Source: Inga oerstediana
Lineage: Eukaryota; Streptophyta; Magnoliopsida; Fabales; Fabaceae
Direction: 5' to 3'
DNA: 64,000 nt
Assembly (NCBI GenBank): GCA_963210345.1
Contig: OY723408.1
Coordinates: 41,209,666-41,273,665 of the forward strand
This document shows positions 33,668 through 45,217 of the stretch, piece after piece; the stretch's first letter is position 1; each line of letters begins with the position of its first letter. The notes under the pieces are model-generated. The model was not told the origin of the DNA, did not search any database, and saw only the letters and a program-made list of their open reading frames with translations. A program made the translations under genes and the position numbers.

Positions 33668-36600
33668 GATGATGACAAATCTTTCAAAAAAAATATGTAT
33701 GAGTTATAAAAACTAAGTAAGAGAAATATATTTTTCTTGCCTTTCTCTCCCCCTATTTGACATCAGCAAAAAAAGTTTGAAGCATAGATAGGAAAGGAAG
33801 AAATATTTGTAGAGAAGTAAATATGAAATCAAATGAGAAATGTCATTCTCCCCATTAATCAAAATAAATGCATCAGGAAAACAAGTTTCTCTCCCTCGTT
33901 TTGAAAGTAGTTTCATTTATAATTTGATGCAAGTAAAAAAAATGGTTTTCATGAAAACAAATTTGAAACAATTTGGAAAGGTTTTCAAGAAAACTTCCAT
34001 AGTCAAGAATATGCAAAGTAAGCCAAAATATAAAGAGAGGGTTTAGAAATGCTCATTTGGATTTGGCAAGCTGAAGATTGATCCATGAAACCCATCGCCT
34101 TCCTTTCTTGTTGTGTTAGATCCAAGATGTTATGTTCACCATACTTTTACTATGCAACTGTGATGGATCTTGTTCATAGGAGTTAACTGTGGCTGGCTCA
34201 ATGGTAGGCTCTGAAGTGTGCTCAATAGAAAGCTTTAGGAATAGCCTTCCTTAGAATGCTACTAAAATCATCCTGACTTGTGCCTTTTGTTACTTTAAGG
34301 GTTGTAGCCAGTGTTAAATCATCTTTCCTCAAAGTTGATAGATTCTCCAATTGAGTTGAGCTTTTGTTCAGCATGCTCAATGCTCATTTGTATTGGCATA
34401 TGTATTTATTGCTTTGAATATTGCAGCCAATTTATCTCCCTTGATTGATTGTTAAAGCATATGTCATCATATATGCTCCTTTTAGTATGCTGAGGAATGA
34501 TCTTGCATAGAACAAATTCTCCTATTATAAAAACATTCTTGCAAGGGGAATGGTTGGTGCAATCAAGTATTAAATTTATTGTACAAAATCAAAGTCATCC
34601 TTTCTATATGATATGTTAAAAATTAAGATCATGAAAGGAAACTATAAGAGTAACTCATCATTAAAACTAATTAAAAGATAGTGAATTCATATGAGTATGT
34701 TAAAAGGATTTTATTTCAATAAACGAGATGAGCTTTTAAGATATAAAACACATGTGAATGTGAAGCTCCCCTTTAATGAATGCATGGCTTAAAAAAATCG
34801 TCATGAGCAATACAATTAATAACTCTCTTGAATTTGTAAAATCATTGAAAATTTTGTAGAGAGAATGATTATGAAAATATGAAGATTAAAGATAAATCAA
34901 GTTTTGAAAATGATGATGCTAGTCAGGGTCTTAAGGCTGTAACCCTGTATTACTTGAGTCATTACTCAAGTGTTTACTTTGAGTGATGCAACTCAGAGAA
35001 TTTGAATTAAAGAATACAATACCTCACTCGAGTAATATCGTAATCACTCGAGCCATAATCCTCTGAAGTCCATTAATGCATCATTTGCTAGTCATTGTCA
35101 AGATGAGCTCAGAATAAGGCCTTAAAGTTCTGGTTGATCAAATCACAGAGTCTTTTAATCTTGCCATTCACAGAAGTGATGAACTCAACATGTTTGTAGC
35201 AAGCTCTGTGTAATTGTTGAAGCTCCTCTCTCAGAAAGCCTTAGACAGATGAACCAAAGAATGAAGGACCAGAAGACCAGTTCTAGCAAAATGTTGTATC
35301 TCATCTATTCTTGAAGTCTCAGCTCTCATCCTCTATGCCACTTGTGTTATCTTGGAGTGAGTTTCAGATTTACTTGGAGTAATTGCGAATTACTTGAAGG
35401 TATACTTGAAGTAATTGCAGATTACTTGAAGTAACTTCTGATTACTTGGAGTAAGTCCTGTAGAAGTATATATATCTTTGAAAGACATGATTTCTCTGAC
35501 GTTCCTCTCCTTCTCACTAATAATATAGGCCATTGTGTGATAATCCTTTCATGAAGCGATTGAATTGGCCTTGCTCACCATAGCTCTAGTATAGATATAT
35601 CATATAATTTTGTGAAAACATAGAGCTAGGATTGTAGTTGAGAATCCTCATAGGCTCACCAAGCTTGATGATTCTGTGCATCTCAGTATCTTCCTCTAAA
35701 CATCTTTTGATCACCTTGGAACGATAAGGAAGGTGGGTAGGCAACAAAGATTCATATTGGCTATACATGTTCATGGCTTTGAGCTACTTGGGGATGAATC
35801 TTGTCTAGGTTCACTTGAGAGATTTTCCTTCGCTTTCTCTTTCTCTGGCTGCATCACTAGCTAGTTACTAGCTAGTGATGTGGTGTCACTTGAGTGAGAC
35901 CACATATTTTGCTTCTGCTCATATTCCAATACTGTCAATCACGCCTCCTCTATTAGCCTCTGATCTTTGTATCCAAAAGTAGAGCATTTTGATTAATTCC
36001 TGCAAAAGTATATGTTCTTTGGTACCCAACTTTCTCTTGGGTCCATATAATATTAGACATTATAACTCTTATGCTCTTATATAATTGAATTATATGATAT
36101 TTGAGCAAAGAGTATAATAATCAACAAAGACCAGAATATAATTTTACCCAATTAAACAAATTTAAGCAATTGAATCATAAAGGGCACCGGACAAATAATA
36201 CCAAGAATGATGATTTCAAAGATCAATGACAATTTGTAAATACATTTTAAAAGATATGTCATTGATAAAATTTTCATGCAAGACATGTAAGTCATATAAA
36301 AAAAAAGTAGTAGATATATCCATAAAAGTTTTCATCAAGTTTTTCAAGAATGATAATGAAATATGCAAATTGATTCAAATCTCATATTCAATTTCAAATC
36401 ATGACAATGCATTTTAAAACTGAGATTTTGAATATATGCAAAACTCATCTTTGAAATATGTTTATAATTAATGTTCATTGTTGAAAATGGTGAAAGTCAA
36501 CAGTTTAAATATACATATACTAGAAAGCTTCCTTTTTAGAGAACAACTAAGATAACATGTTAGACATTGGAGTTTAACATGTTTGAGAATTTTTCCAAGA

Positions 36601-38267
36601 GCAAAAGTCATATTGAAAATGAATTAGCCAAAAAGGCTTAGCTTCAAGGATGTATATAAACACAATGACTTTGCTATTGACTAAGAGATAAACTTGACTC
36701 TTAGATATGTGTCTTGAAGAATAGGGATATTCAACTCAAGAATTTGAATAGAAGGCTCTAGTAACTCGAAAAATGGATGAAAACAAATGATAATGCATTT
36801 GAGCAACAAGATGAGTATAAGAATTTATGGATGATGAAGCACATACTCATTGATCCAAATGACTAGAGTTCTAGTAAGTTATTCCATAATAATGGTTAAT
36901 GCATTAAGATTCAATGCACAAATGAACATTCATAATGCTTGGAATAACATGACCAACCAATGATTTATGCATTAGGCATAAAGCTTTCACATATTGGATT
37001 CTTTTCTAGGAAATACACTTGAAACTCATATAGATAGTTAACTTGTTAGACATAAGGTCTAACTTGTTAGAAAATAATGGTTGAGGAGTTCAAGCATTGG
37101 ATAACACATTTAAGATCAATGATCAATATGTCAATGATGGGGAAATACTCTAGTGGAAGAATTTGAAGCATTTCTGATTTTCAGTATACATAAATATTAA
37201 CTTCCAATTTTGAAACCAATTTAAATGCAAACAATATATAAGTAATTTTCAAATAATGTGTATGCATTTTTATAAACAAGATGAATTGGAATCTAAGTCT
37301 ATTTTTGAAATGTACATTTCAAAACTCTAATACACAATTTCATTTTAAGTCCATTTAGCAATCTAAAAACAATTTGAAAACTATAAATGATTGATTGCTA
37401 ATGGTATGCAATTTTATAACACATGATGGAATGAAACCAAAACACATTTTTGAATTGTGCACTTCAAAACATAAATTGATAGATAAACTATGCACAATTT
37501 CACTTATCGTTCATTTAGCAATCTATAAAAAAATTATCAATCATGAAGGATTGATAGCTAAATGAATGCAATAATGGACAAATACTCATTACTCAAAATA
37601 AATAATTCATATAATCACAGTATAGAGTAAGGATTAGATATCACCATAATTCCTTTTGTCCTTGTGACAGCTTGCTTGATTTTGGTGGAATAATATTGGT
37701 TTCTCTCCTTTGCACAATCAGCACCAAAATCCAAACTCCGAATTTCAGCATCATCAAGATATGAATTTGTTTTCATAGTCTTGAGAAGCTTTTTCTTATT
37801 CTATAGAATTATATAAATTTCTTTTCTTCATGGTATCCAACATTGATTGGATCCATTTCTTGTTAGCTTGTAGGAATCAAGATAAAATTCACATGTTCTA
37901 AGAATATAATCAATTCGAGGCAATTGCGCATAATAAATTAAACATGTCTTTATGCATAAAAGAAATATTTTCTTTTCAAATCATTATATATGCATAAAGA
38001 ATTATCCTGTTGAGCATTGCAATCCCTTTATAAATAAATCTATTAAGTGGCTTTTTAAAAGATTTGAAAATATAATTTCAAAATAGTTTGCAATGCTCAT
38101 TCCTAAGGTTCCAAAATATAAAATCTCAATAAATATTATAGACAATAGTATAGGAGGTTTTATCATTGTGTACCTTTGCCTTAGATACTTGAAGGATTGC
38201 TTTTGCTTACCCACTGCATCTTTCTAGGATGTTGATACTTTGAATATCTTGCTTTGGGTGTTGGCAA
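33668..38267 (-). other. Internal region of element 1 without recognisable pol
   Basis: Between gag and the polypurine tract I find no aspartic protease, integrase, reverse transcriptase or RNase H motif on the minus strand. A protein-like patch around 35580-35870 (YESLLPTHLPYRSKVIKRC, then MHRIIKLGEPMRILNYNPSS) is shared with element 2 at 49595-50072. It is adjacent to palindromic TTACTTGAAGTAA words at 35370-35460. The remainder is AT-rich and noncoding. Confidence 0.6.
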
Positions 38268-39524
38268 TCATCTCTCAAAATACATAGACTCCAGGAGTCT
38301 TTTACTTGATGCTTGAGAGATCCTCCTTTTCTTGTTCTCCTCAAGATAGTTGAGCAGTACTTTATGGTAGTCCATTCTTGAGGTAGAACGTACTCTTTTT
38401 CTCCATTGCATTTCTTTGTGATTAAACTTTGCAGTTCCAGCAATAGGTGCTCCGAGAGTTCTTCTTTTCGATATAGATGGTATGAACCTCTTTCTTGGTG
38501 CATGAGATACTCTTGGTTTCTTCTTCATCATCTCCGTACCCTTATGTCCATTCTTCTTATATTCAATCTGCATACATAAAGTACTAGAAGAACATTTTGG
38601 TACCCACATATACCTGGGTCCTTGATTGTTAGGATTAGACATTACTTGTCTTTTCGGAACCCAAACATATTTATTTCTCAAATTAGAATTTCTTCTAATA
38701 TAGCATGTGTGAGAAATATGACCTGATTTACCACAATAATTGCAAATAATATGATGATATGTATTATGAGATTCTATGCAAGTATTGTGTTGATCAAGAA
38801 AAGATGATTTCGAATGATCAGTTTGCCTAAGTTCTTTCTTCCCGCATGAATTTCCAGCATGATTGAAAATCTTTTTGCTTTTCTCAATAGAATCAATAAT
38901 TGGTTGAAAAACAATTTTATGCAAGCTTTGAAAATTAGTTTTACGAAAATCGCAAGAAGAATTGGAACTTTTTACCTTAAGTTCATGTTGAGCTCCAGAA
39001 AGTGAATTTTCTTGTCCGTCCATAACGAGCTCTTTTCGGGAATCATTTTCCTCTTGTTCTTCTATGTTGACAAGATCATGGAAGTGTTCTATGATTTCTC
39101 CTTCTTCATTGTCAACTTCTACTTGTTCATGAATCATGGACATATAGCTTGTAGTTTCACATGAACTGTCAACACTTTCAACTTCAATACACTTGTTAGA
39201 AGTATACAGAGAATCAAGAGTATCCCAAATATCTCTTGCAGTAGAGCAAAATCTAATTTTCTCAAAATCATTTTCAGTTAAAGTACTATACAAAATTTTC
39301 ATTGCTCTAATGTTCAACGAAAACATTTTCTTTTCTCTTTCTGTCCAATCCTTTCTCGGTTTAAAATCAAAGACATTTGTAAAAACATCCCACATATCAT
39401 AATCAAAGCATTTTATAAAAGATATCATTCTAACTTTCCAAAACCAAAAATCAATATCTTTCAGAATAGGTGGAATTGTATAGTCAAAACCTTCGGAAAG
39501 CATATAATACCCAAAATCAGCCAT
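38268..39524 (-). CDS. Copia/Sirevirus-type Gag, intact 418 aa
   Basis: Gag forms the cytoplasmic particle that packages retroelement RNA. The ORF opens MADFGYYMLSEGFDYTIPP 57 bases after the 5' LTR. Residues 25-115 form a UBN2/retrotran_gag region (FWFWKVRMISFIKCFDYDMW, MKILYSTLTENDFEKIRF, ARDIWDTLDSLY). An acidic linker follows. A zinc knuckle CNYCGKSGHISHTC (CX2CX4HX4C) lies near residue 262. WVPK repeats (residues 286 and 306) follow, as in Sirevirus Gag, then a Lys/Arg-rich tail of about 100 residues that replaces the usual protease region. No frameshift or stop interrupts it. The element ends coding here, so Gag is its only clear product. Confidence 0.88.
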   Translation of the reverse strand: MADFGYYMLSEGFDYTIPPILKDIDFWFWKVRMISFIKCFDYDMWDVFTNVFDFKPRKDWTEREKKMFSLNIRAMKILYSTLTENDFEKIRFCSTARDIWDTLDSLYTSNKCIEVESVDSSCETTSYMSMIHEQVEVDNEEGEIIEHFHDLVNIEEQEENDSRKELVMDGQENSLSGAQHELKVKSSNSSCDFRKTNFQSLHKIVFQPIIDSIEKSKKIFNHAGNSCGKKELRQTDHSKSSFLDQHNTCIESHNTYHHIICNYCGKSGHISHTCYIRRNSNLRNKYVWVPKRQVMSNPNNQGPRYMWVPKCSSSTLCMQIEYKKNGHKGTEMMKKKPRVSHAPRKRFIPSISKRRTLGAPIAGTAKFNHKEMQWRKRVRSTSRMDYHKVLLNYLEENKKRRISQASSKRLLESMYFER

Positions 39525-39565
39525 TATAAACTCTTGAGATGGTTAAGTCCTTTAAACAAGAGTCC

Positions 39566-39578
39566 GGCTCTGATACCA
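39566..39578 (-). promoter_or_regulatory. Primer binding site (initiator Met tRNA) of element 1
   Basis: The minus strand reads TGGTATCAGAGCC two bases inside the 5' LTR, complementary to the 3' end of initiator Met tRNA. Confidence 0.92.
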
Positions 39579-39580
39579 AA

Positions 39581-42266
39581 TGTTAGAACCGGCTGACACC
39601 CAAGAGGGGGGGGTGAATTGGGTGTAAGGTAAAAACTTAAGAACTTTGGAAATCTTTTCGCATCTTAGAGGAAGCAATAAATATGAAAGTAATGAATCAT
39701 AAATCACAGTTAGATATTTAAATGATATATGCTGGAAGTATAAGAGCTTAGGGAAGAGAATATGCAAACTGTGATTTATCCTGGTTCGGCCCAATCCACG
39801 ATGACCTACGTCCAGTCCCCAGGCTCCTCCTGAGATTTTCAATCCACTATCTTCCTCAAGTTTAACCGGGTACTTGAGAACCACTACAATCTCACAAGTT
39901 TAATCCGGGCACTTGTGAAGCCTTTACAATTCTCGCACTGAGATTACTCCCCCTTACACACCGTAAGATTACAACCAAGTTGCTCCCCCTTACACACCGT
40001 AAGGATACAACTTTGATGATGAAAGATTACAATCAATCTTCTCTCTTAGAAGTGAATAAGATGAACACTGAAGTACAATACAAATAATATCTCTCTCAAA
40101 GGTAAATCATATAGAAGTTAGAGAAACAGAGAGTATGTGCGATGAGTATTGATGTCAGGATGTTGGCATTTGGACGATGTATATTCTGAGTCTTACTTCT
40201 GTTTTGGATTATCTTCTATTTATAGCTGATGAGGATTGATGACCGTTTGAGCATTTCAACATGTCCGTTAGAGTGACGTAGCTTTGTTTGACCGTTCTTC
40301 GATTTTGAAAACTAGCCGTTGGAACGTTGGCCACTTCGCTCCGTAAACTCAACTTTTATCTCTTCTCATCATCTCTTCATTGTTTTACTGGAAAAACACA
40401 TTAAACACTAATACAATGAAGTGTTAGAGTGATTAGAAGAAATAAGAATGAGTTATATGATCATTCCATTGATTTCCAGAATCTTCGGGTCGTTGCTCTG
40501 TTTTCCTGGGAAGCATTACTCGAGTGCTCACTCGAGTAAACATCAAGTTTCTTCATATGTTACTCGAGTGGCTACTCGAGTGGCCTTCTATTTTCTGCAT
40601 AGCTTACTCGGGTAGTAACTTGAAGTTCTCTTCTAAATAATTCTGCATACCCGGGTAGTAACTTGAAGTTCGACTTGAGGTTTGGGTAGTAACTTGAAGT
40701 TCAACTTGAAGTTCGGGTAGTAACTTGAAGTTCGACTTGAGGTTTGGGTAGTAACTTGAAGTTCGACTTGACGTTCGGGTAGTAACTTGAAATTCGACTT
40801 GAAGTTCTCGTCTAAAAAACTCTTCAAGTTTTGCTAGCACAGTGCTTTAATCGAGTAGCTACTCGAGTATCCATTAAAGTTTACTCGAGTACATACTCGA
40901 GTGTCATCGGGAAAACTTTGATGAACTTCAGGTTTTTGCTTACCACAGTGAGTTACTCGAGTAACTCCTCGAGTAACATTGGCAGGATTGAAAATGCCGA
41001 GAGCAACTGCAAGTGATCTACATGGTTACTAGAGTACGCACTCGAGTAACGTTGGCAGGCCGAGAGCAATTGGAAGTTTTCTATCTGATTACTCGAGTAC
41101 CTACTCGAGTAAAGTCTTTTGTTATCAACCAGTTACTAGAGTGGTGCCTTCAAGTGAATTCTTGATTTTGACTCGAAACATGGTAAATTATATATCATCG
41201 GAAAGCCCTCATTATCTACATTCCAATGCAACAAAAATCAGCTGTAAACTCGTTGTGTACAGAAAGTTATGATCCAAAGAGTATCTACTGTTCTTAGACA
41301 ATCCTGAAATCACGAGCAGCAACTTCCAGATGGCATAGCTATTAGAATATAACCTCAAATATGTCAAATTACCTATCCAAGGAAAGCTCTTTGAGTTTTC
41401 TTTCATATGGCACCAGTTTCGTCTCAATCCGATATGTATTTGGAGAGTTATGTCTAAAATACTGAAGCTGTCCTGGATTATGACGCAGATTCATGTGTCA
41501 ACTTTCGAGGCTTATATCTCTTTCATCTGACCTCCTTTGAATGTGATATGGGTGTCAAAAGTTCGTGTTGGAAGTCTAGTTTCCAATGCCACCGGTTTCA
41601 GTTCGATCCGACATATGGTTGGAGAGATATCATCAAACTACTAAACCTCTGTTCTGCCGCACGAAAACAGAGTGCCATTTACTTCAAGTGCCGCCTCGAG
41701 TAATTCATCAAATAACCCGGCACATTACTTGAGTAAGGCCTCGAGTAAACACCTCCAAAATCAGACAATGCCATATTACTCGAGTGATTACTCGGGTAAT
41801 CATCCCTAAAGGTACCATAGCTTCCGTATACATCATTTTAGCTTCGTATTGACCCATTCTAACTTCCGTATGATCATAGAAACCTCCGGTATCACTTCTA
41901 GGAGCTTGAATCTTGATATTCTCATATGATCTTGCAAGTTCTTCTTTCTTTAATCTCTTTCTTCTTGTTTTTCCTCTTGATGATCATTCTTCATAACCCA
42001 ACTTCAATCTTCTTGATGAATATCTTCAATCTTCATCTTTCTTTCTTCTTTCTTCAATTCCTTGCCTCTTGATTTTCTTCTTGATGATTATTCTCCATTT
42101 ATGAGGCATTATAATATCAAGCCACAATGATGTCTATGACTAATCTACAAGATATACAACATTAAATATGGTAGTTAGTCAATGTGGAAGATAAGTATAT
42201 TATACAAACTTTTTGCTCATATTTGATATCTATATTTGACATCATCAAAACGATTCATATCTAACA
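39581..42266 (-). repeat. Right (5') LTR of gag-only element 1
   Basis: This 2686-bp LTR is 64 bp longer than its partner because the 32-bp minisatellite at 40607-40812 has two extra units. U3 contains the CTCGAG palindrome field (40515-41790). The TATA box lies at 40216-40225 on the minus strand, about 290 bp downstream of the field in transcription orientation. Confidence 0.9.
40216..40225 (-). promoter_or_regulatory. TATA box of element 1 5' LTR
   Basis: CTATAAATAG on the minus strand, at the expected U3/R position of the LTR. The same word is in the partner LTR at 31665-31674. Confidence 0.65.
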
Positions 42267-42418
42267 ATATGAAGTGTGAAGGTTTAGGGTGTGAAATGAC
42301 AGTTTTACCCCTAAAACCCTAACATAGGGGCTGCCAAGGGTAATTATATAATTCGAGCATGAATTTGACAAATTGGAGGTCAAAAGTTGATTCTACATGT
42401 GAAATTGTGTAGGAATAG

Positions 42419-44393
42419 TGATAATGCTCAATATTTATATATTTTTATTAATTAATTTTAGGCTTTTGTGGGACTTAATTGAATATTTTGGGCATAATCA
42501 AGTGTTAATGTGATATTTTAGTGAAAGAATAATTTGAGAAATATAGTGGTTAAATTGTTATATTTTTAATTAGTATTTGTTATTCCCATTATTTCTTAAT
42601 TGTGAGCAAAAGATACTACCTTTGTGAACTACCTTTGTGAATATAATTTTGTAGGTGATGGAATGGCACAACTTACTTATTTAGCCTAGAGAAAAATGAA
42701 TAAAAGAAAGAAAGTAGGGACTATTTGTGTATTAAGTGGCTGCTGAATTGAAATGAGAATGGACCAGCTAGACTGAAATTGATCAATTAAAGAGAAGAGG
42801 AGATGCTGGACCGAATTGAGAAATGAATGATAAAGAGAAAGCAGCTGATTTGTTGAGGCAGAACCGAATGGAAAAGAATAGAAAGTAGGAGTAGAATAAA
42901 AAACAAGAAAGGTGTGCACCGAATTAAAGAGGGCTTGACCAAAGAGAGGCTAGACCCATAGGATATTAATTGAAGGAAGGGAGAGAGCTAGCTAAAATAA
43001 TTGACCAAGAAGCAACTGGACCGATGTGAGCAATTGAAGAATTGAATGAGGAGGTGTTGACCAACAAATTAGGGGTTAGAGATGAATTCATAAAGATAGA
43101 GAAAAGAGAGATGAGGGCCGACAAAGAAGGGAATGAAATGAATATGGAAAAGATTAAGCTGCTGGACTGAATTAAAGTTCACGCAGGATGAGCTGATTGT
43201 AATGGGCTAGATCGATTAAAGAGAAGAGGAATAATGGAATAAGGAGGAGAGCCCAAATAAATTGGAAAGGAAGGGTTAGGCGGCTATGCATAAAAGAAAG
43301 GAGGGGACCACATGAGTAAGGGGTGTGCGGCGCTGAATGAAATAAAGAAGGAGAAAGACCAAGTGGGAAAAGGGGAGAGCACCAAAATGAATAAAGGAAG
43401 GGAGGAGAGTGGCGGCTGTGAGAGGAATAGCACTGAATTAAAGAAATAAAGCTGACCGAATGCAATTGAAAAAGGAGTTGACCGAAAGGGAAGCACTACC
43501 GAATGGAAAAGAGAAAAAGAGTTGCAGTGACGGTGGTTGCTACAATTCCCATGGCCAATTCCTTCTCCTTTTCATCAAGCTTCATCTTCCTCCTCTTCCA
43601 TGAGTAGCTAAAGTATTGGTGATTTCCTTAAGTTGGGTAATGGTTTGAGCTTCTAAACTTCAATGGAATTCTTTTAAGCTCTTGTTCTAGTTCATAATTA
43701 TGTAGCTTGGTTAAGTATGTAATTGTGATCTAGATTGTTCTATGCCAAGTGAATAAACTTGGTGGTTGAGCCAGGACTTGATTAATTAGACTTTGTATGA
43801 TTCATATTAGGAGTAAGTTGAATTGTTTATTCTGACTTGGTTGAATGGATTTAAATGATTAAACTGAATATTTTGAATTGTTGTAGTGGTAATTACCATA
43901 TAGAATTGGAATTTAATTATTCATCTCCTTAAGTCACAATTAATTGGCGGTATTCATTTAATTGCTTCGGTAGAATGAATTAAATGATTATTGCAAGTAT
44001 GGAGCTAGTGGTAGCTTAGTTCCATGCTCTTGGCTCATTATGGAATTCAAATCATTAGCAAGCAAGGAAGACTAAAACATCAACTCAAGGGAATCCAATT
44101 TTATCATTATACTAGTTAATTGAATTTATCTTGTTGTTAGTGTTAATTTCAATTCCGTTTGCTTCTTTATTTTTAAAACCGAAAAATACAAAAATATTGA
44201 ATTAGATTAGATTGCTTCATTAGTTTTAAAATCAAATTCTCAAAATGATTTCTCACAACTTTAAGGTTTTTATCACTTTACTATTTAGAAACTTGGAAAT
44301 TAATCTCCTCACAAGAACAACCTAGGTTGAGCTACTACGCTACATTTCCGAACCTAGTTTTATTTTGAGATCTCACACGATATGGGTTTATCA
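42419..44393 (+). mobile_element. Solo LTR with perfect AATAG target duplication
   Basis: It starts TGATAATGCTCAATATTT and ends ATATGGGTTTATCA. AATAG flanks both sides (42414-42418 and 44394-44398). It is the same family as the inverted copy at 735-2764. The middle (42760-43560) is purine-rich with many variants of GACCGAATTGA. No primer site or interior remains, so it is a solo LTR left by recombination. It interrupts the outer LTR that starts at 29845. Confidence 0.9.
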
Positions 44394-45217
44394 AATAGCC
44401 TAGGTCATAATTTTTGGTAAAGTACAGTTAGACAAGGTATAAAGGGGCTTAGTGTAATATCCTGGATTGTAATTAAGGGCTAATGACTTCAAAGTGGTGT
44501 AATTAATATTAATTAAGCACTTTTGAAGTATGTAATGTGAATTGTGATATGAAACGTGTTTGATAATGGTTTAGTATATATTGTGATAATCAAGGGCAAG
44601 ATGGTAAATTGCCAACCAACTGGTCAGTACCGAAAAGGGAACTCAGGTAACTTGAGATCAATAGTTAGGATTTGATGAGCAAAAGATGGAATCTTATGCA
44701 TGTGGGTGTATGTGAATTATGAAGGGAAGAGTAGATCATGACAAGTGGCAAGAGGTTGGCCATAAGATCAAAGTCAAATTTTCACACCCATTTCTCTTCC
44801 CTCTATCCTTCAAGGTCAGTTCTTGGGCTTGGGAAGGGAAAAATATACTCTCTCATTTTCTCTCTTCTATCTTCCATTTTTGTTGAGCTTCGAGCAAGAA
44901 AGAGAAAGAGAAAAGCTTGAGTTTGGGTAAGTGAATATCCCCATATACTCAAATGGTCTTCATTAAACTGGTTCAAGAGGTTGAGAGCTTCTTTGCTATG
45001 TTTTTAGAATTTTGAGAAGTGGTGTTTTGGTGCTTGAGCACAATTTAAAGTTGGAGGATTAGAGATTTGGTGTTGGCAAGTTAAAGAGGTAAGCATTTGA
45101 TGTATTTTGATATATATTATGATTTTTTGGTTAAGTTATGTGAAATCTGGAATTTTTCCCTGAATATGGTGTTAAGTGGAATGTAGGAATTGGATAGAAT
45201 GTCACTATTGTATTGGT

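Larger units (their letters stand above)
31032..42266 (-). mobile_element. Sirevirus-like Copia LTR element, gag-only, full length
   Basis: LTRs at 31032-33653 and 39581-42266 begin TGTTAG and end CTAACA. The flanks are ATATG at 31027-31031 and 42267-42271, a perfect target duplication. In minus orientation the order is 5' LTR (right), primer site TGGTATCAGAGCC (39566-39578), gag (39524-38268), about 4.6 kb with no protease, integrase or reverse transcriptase that I can detect, purine tract (33654-33667) and 3' LTR. The primer site, the GGGGGAG purine tracts and the CACCCAATTCACCCCCCTC-type LTR end fit Sireviruses. The LTRs are nearly identical, so insertion was recent. Lacking pol, it must borrow enzymes from a relative. 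Confidence 0.9.

Noticed and set aside
42686..43496. Minus-strand frames rich in Phe, Ser and Leu in the solo LTR
   Set aside because: They are antisense to the purine-rich repeat of the LTR and are not conserved as frames in the copy at 735-2764.
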